From Apostichopus japonicus (taxonomy: Eukaryota; Echinodermata; Holothuroidea; Aspidochirotida; Stichopodidae): a stretch of 64,000 nucleotides of DNA. Shown one piece after another: positions 61,582 through 64,000 of this stretch. Numbering within the stretch: the stretch's first letter is position 1; each line of letters opens with the position of its first letter. Under the pieces are notes generated by a model. The model was not told where the DNA came from. It was given only the letters and a program-made list of their open reading frames with translations, and made no database searches. Made by a program: the position numbers and the translations under genes. Where the stretch lies: assembly GCF_037975245.1 (NCBI RefSeq), contig NC_092569.1, forward strand, positions 1,587,501 to 1,651,500. Reading direction: 5' to 3'.

Positions 61582-61899
61582 CCTACAGGAACTCAGCAAC
61601 TTACGCGAAATGCAGCTCGTACACCGGTTTCGTTGCGACAGTTTTGTACGGATGCCTGATCCGGACGACGAAATGATATAAGCTTGTGCATCATGATCGT
61701 AATGCAGAAACATGTATGTGATGACAGTATGGTCGATGTTGGGTACCGTAGAATGGGTTTTCTGAAAACTGCTTCTCTTGACCTCAAAGGAAATTTGACA
61801 CGCATGAAATTCCACAGCGATTTTGTTCTCACCAAAGGCAATCTACGTGCTTTGTTTGTACATTAACGCAATTTCAATTTTAGAGTAATTTCTCACAAG

Positions 61900-62245
61900 A
61901 TTTTCAGACTTTCACCTCAGATCTGCTGACCTCACATGACTGTTGACCCGCGTCCAATATAATAGGGATCTCCTACACAATATGGGCCATCTACATACTA
62001 AGTATGCAATCCTTCCAAGTTACCCCTTCCTACAAGATATTTTAGTTTGACCTCTGGTGACCTCAAATGACCTTTGACCTCCACCAAAAACAATAGTAGT
62101 CTTTTTCCTAATATGGGTTACCCATATGAAGAGTATGAGTTACATACAAGCTTCAATTGTTGAGATATCGTGTTTACAAGAAAGTGTCTCATACACACAC
62201 AAACACACCCACGCACGCGCGCACACGCACTAACCCACACAATCA
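61900..62245. repeat. Dispersed repeat with DR1-type motif and (CA)n tail
   Basis: GACCTCTGGTGACCTC and TGACCTTTGACCTCCACCAA precede CAATAGTAGTC, AGATATCGTGTTTACAAG and a CACACAC/GCACGCGC run. Its TTGACCTTCACCAAAACAAT-like part also occurs near 60,970. TGACCTTTGACCT is a DR1 nuclear-receptor site. Confidence 0.55.
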
Positions 62246-62548
62246 CCATCGCATTGATTTCTTCAGTCTTTGGCAAGGAATCAAAAGAGGCCTCTTTCTG
62301 GATATAATGCCCCAGAGAACTACAGCAACTGAAATACAATGACTCAGACTTTTCTATTTTATTCTTTTTATTTCAAACCAAAAATATAGTATAAATGTAA
62401 AAATACACGAGGTACACAAAATATGAATATATAGGGTAAGAGAAAAGATGTGATAAGGAGCTTGAAATAAACTTGATTGAAATGTACTGTAAAAGTCATT
62501 ACAATCCCAGTTACCTATACCACTCCACCCCCTCCGAAGACTTATAAT

Positions 62549-62790
62549 AGAAATAATGATGATAATGATGATAATGACGATAATAATAGTAACAACAAAA
62601 TCATAATAAGAATGATGATGATAAAGATAACAATAGTAATCATAGTAACAACAACAACAAAAATAATAATAGCAATAAGAATGATGAGGATGACAATGAC
62701 GATAATCATAATAAAAGTAATAATAGTAAAAACAACAATAATAATAATAATAACAACAATAAGAATGACGATGAATAATAATAATAAAAG
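62549..62790. repeat. AATAATGATGATAA-type microsatellite
   Basis: About 240 bp of interrupted GAT/AAT/AAC trinucleotide repeats. Overlapping open frames on both strands are low-complexity artefacts. Confidence 0.95.
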
Positions 62791-64000
62791 GCATTTATAC
62801 ATTAAGTTGCCCATGGATTGGTGTACCTGAAACTCTCGACCCGCCCACCCTCCCCCACCTCACCCCTCCGCTTTTCTTAATGGATGGGTGTAAGTTATCA
62901 TGGTTCACTATTTCACTCAACAAATGCTGCAACATGCTTGGACCACAGAAACAATGAGTGCTCCAAACCACCGTACTTCAGATGTTGTCAGCAACTGTTT
63001 CCATCGTCGAGGCATCTCAAGTAACACACTTTGCATTGAATTGGTGCCTTCATGAATAAAATGTAGTAAAATAAACGAATAGTTAGGAAGCAATACAATA
63101 TATTTCGTAGATTTCAGGAAGTTAAGAAAACAAAATTAACAACTGTTCATAACTTTCTGCAGATCATTTCTCATGTTTTTGCTTTGTCGTGGCTCCTGCT
63201 TCAAGGTGTCCTTGTTAATACAGGGTATTAAACAAAGTCATTGCCCACGAAACCATGAGTATGATGCATTGAATTCAATGAATTTTTAATTATTTCTAGA
63301 AGTATAGAACAAATTAAAACCATAGGATAAACACAATCATTTCACATACTGAAAGGTGCCTTGTACTTACTGCATTGGTCAGGAGAGAAAACCCATAGGT
63401 TACCTTCATGTTTAAAGTTAAGCCTCTATTTTTCCATTTCTTCTTTGTTATAAGTGATTTGCTTGTAATCCTATCAAGAATATTGTTTCCCTGAAGACAT
63501 ACTGTGTTTATGCTTCTAATTGGCAACACCTCTCAGTTTTAGTCAGATACCTCCAGCCCCTCAACCTCCACCCTAAAGTACTACAAAGTGCTTACTGGCA
63601 GGTGGTGGTTCCCAGTGTCAGCCACTATAGAATAACAATACTTGTTCATACTTTTGGGGGTATTTTGGAACAGAGATTAGTCGAACTTTTGGCTTTAAAG
63701 GTAGTCAGTATAGGCCCCAAATTCTAGCATGCTATAACTGCTAGAAGTTTTCAAAAGTACTTTCCTGGAGGTCTTTACTATACAAACTGTTCTCAGAAAT
63801 TTTAAGGAACACACAAGATGACTAAATGTCCCAGTTAGGAATTTTCCTCAAAGTTTGTAATAAAAAAAAAGTTTAAGAATATTGACCAAAGGTGACCATA
63901 TTTGAATATCTAGCATAGTTAGCCAATAAAGTACACCTTTAAGAGGAACCCCACCTGGAATTAGTGATTTACTTGAAACACTCTCAATGCATATCTACTT
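62791..64000. other. Intergenic DNA to the window end; no gene seen
   Basis: Only short open frames without domains (for example 63,314-63,529 minus). No splice-supported exon was recognised. Confidence 0.4.

Noticed and set aside
62354-62830. Open frames of 90-146 codons on both strands
   Set aside because: Low-complexity readings of the GAT/AAT repeat array.

Overview
This window is animal nuclear DNA: genes split by GT-AG introns, an AT-rich background, abundant microsatellites, LINE/SINE/hAT debris and frequent homopolymeric G or C runs. The protein relationships and repeat style suggest a marine invertebrate deuterostome, possibly an echinoderm such as a sea cucumber. The phylum is an inference; no marker gene settles it. 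There is no rRNA, intact tRNA, CRISPR array, phage or bacterial operon.

Three protein-coding genes could be reconstructed. (1) 6,480-7,055, minus strand: the main coding exon of a TCF23/TCF24-like bHLH transcription factor. It also carries an AT-hook-like basic segment, and its 3' exon was not found. (2) 21,018-36,044, plus strand: a full MAPK15 (ERK7/ERK8) gene. I place 14 exons whose junctions keep one reading frame of about 608 codons, with the diagnostic HRDQK and TEY motifs, a possible LC3-interacting YEMI motif and a conserved C-terminal tail. One junction (exon 11/12) needs a GC-AG intron or exon skipping. (3) 41,521-44,510, minus strand: a three-exon gene for a secreted, probably GPI-anchored Ly6/uPAR-like three-finger protein. 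It has ten cysteines, then nine hexapeptide repeats of the DPRNKA type. None of its first two exons is visible as a stand-alone open frame; splice phases join them cleanly.

The rest is intergenic and repeat DNA. Two related ~2 kb units (37,888-39,877 and 51,679-53,754) carry the 3' part of a CR1/L2-like LINE ORF2, with a hAT-like MITE nested at the same site in both. At least four more MITEs have recognisable terminal inverted repeats, most with clear target-site duplications: in MAPK15 intron 1 (with telomere-like repeats inside), 37,273-37,562, 58,676-59,346 and 61,083-61,581. MAPK15 introns also hold a tRNA-derived SINE, a fossil hAT transposase C-terminus and four separate 82-115 bp tandem arrays, one of which copies the exon 13 splice donor. 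A ~61 bp AT-rich satellite whose unit is itself nearly palindromic lies at 47,760-48,370.

The genes do not form a pathway; each is an ordinary independent animal locus. I did not find a new multi-gene system. The most unusual items are the Ly6-like repeat protein, the amplified splice-donor array, the palindromic satellite, the AT-hook/bHLH combination, and a short perfect palindrome flanked by 8 bp direct repeats.
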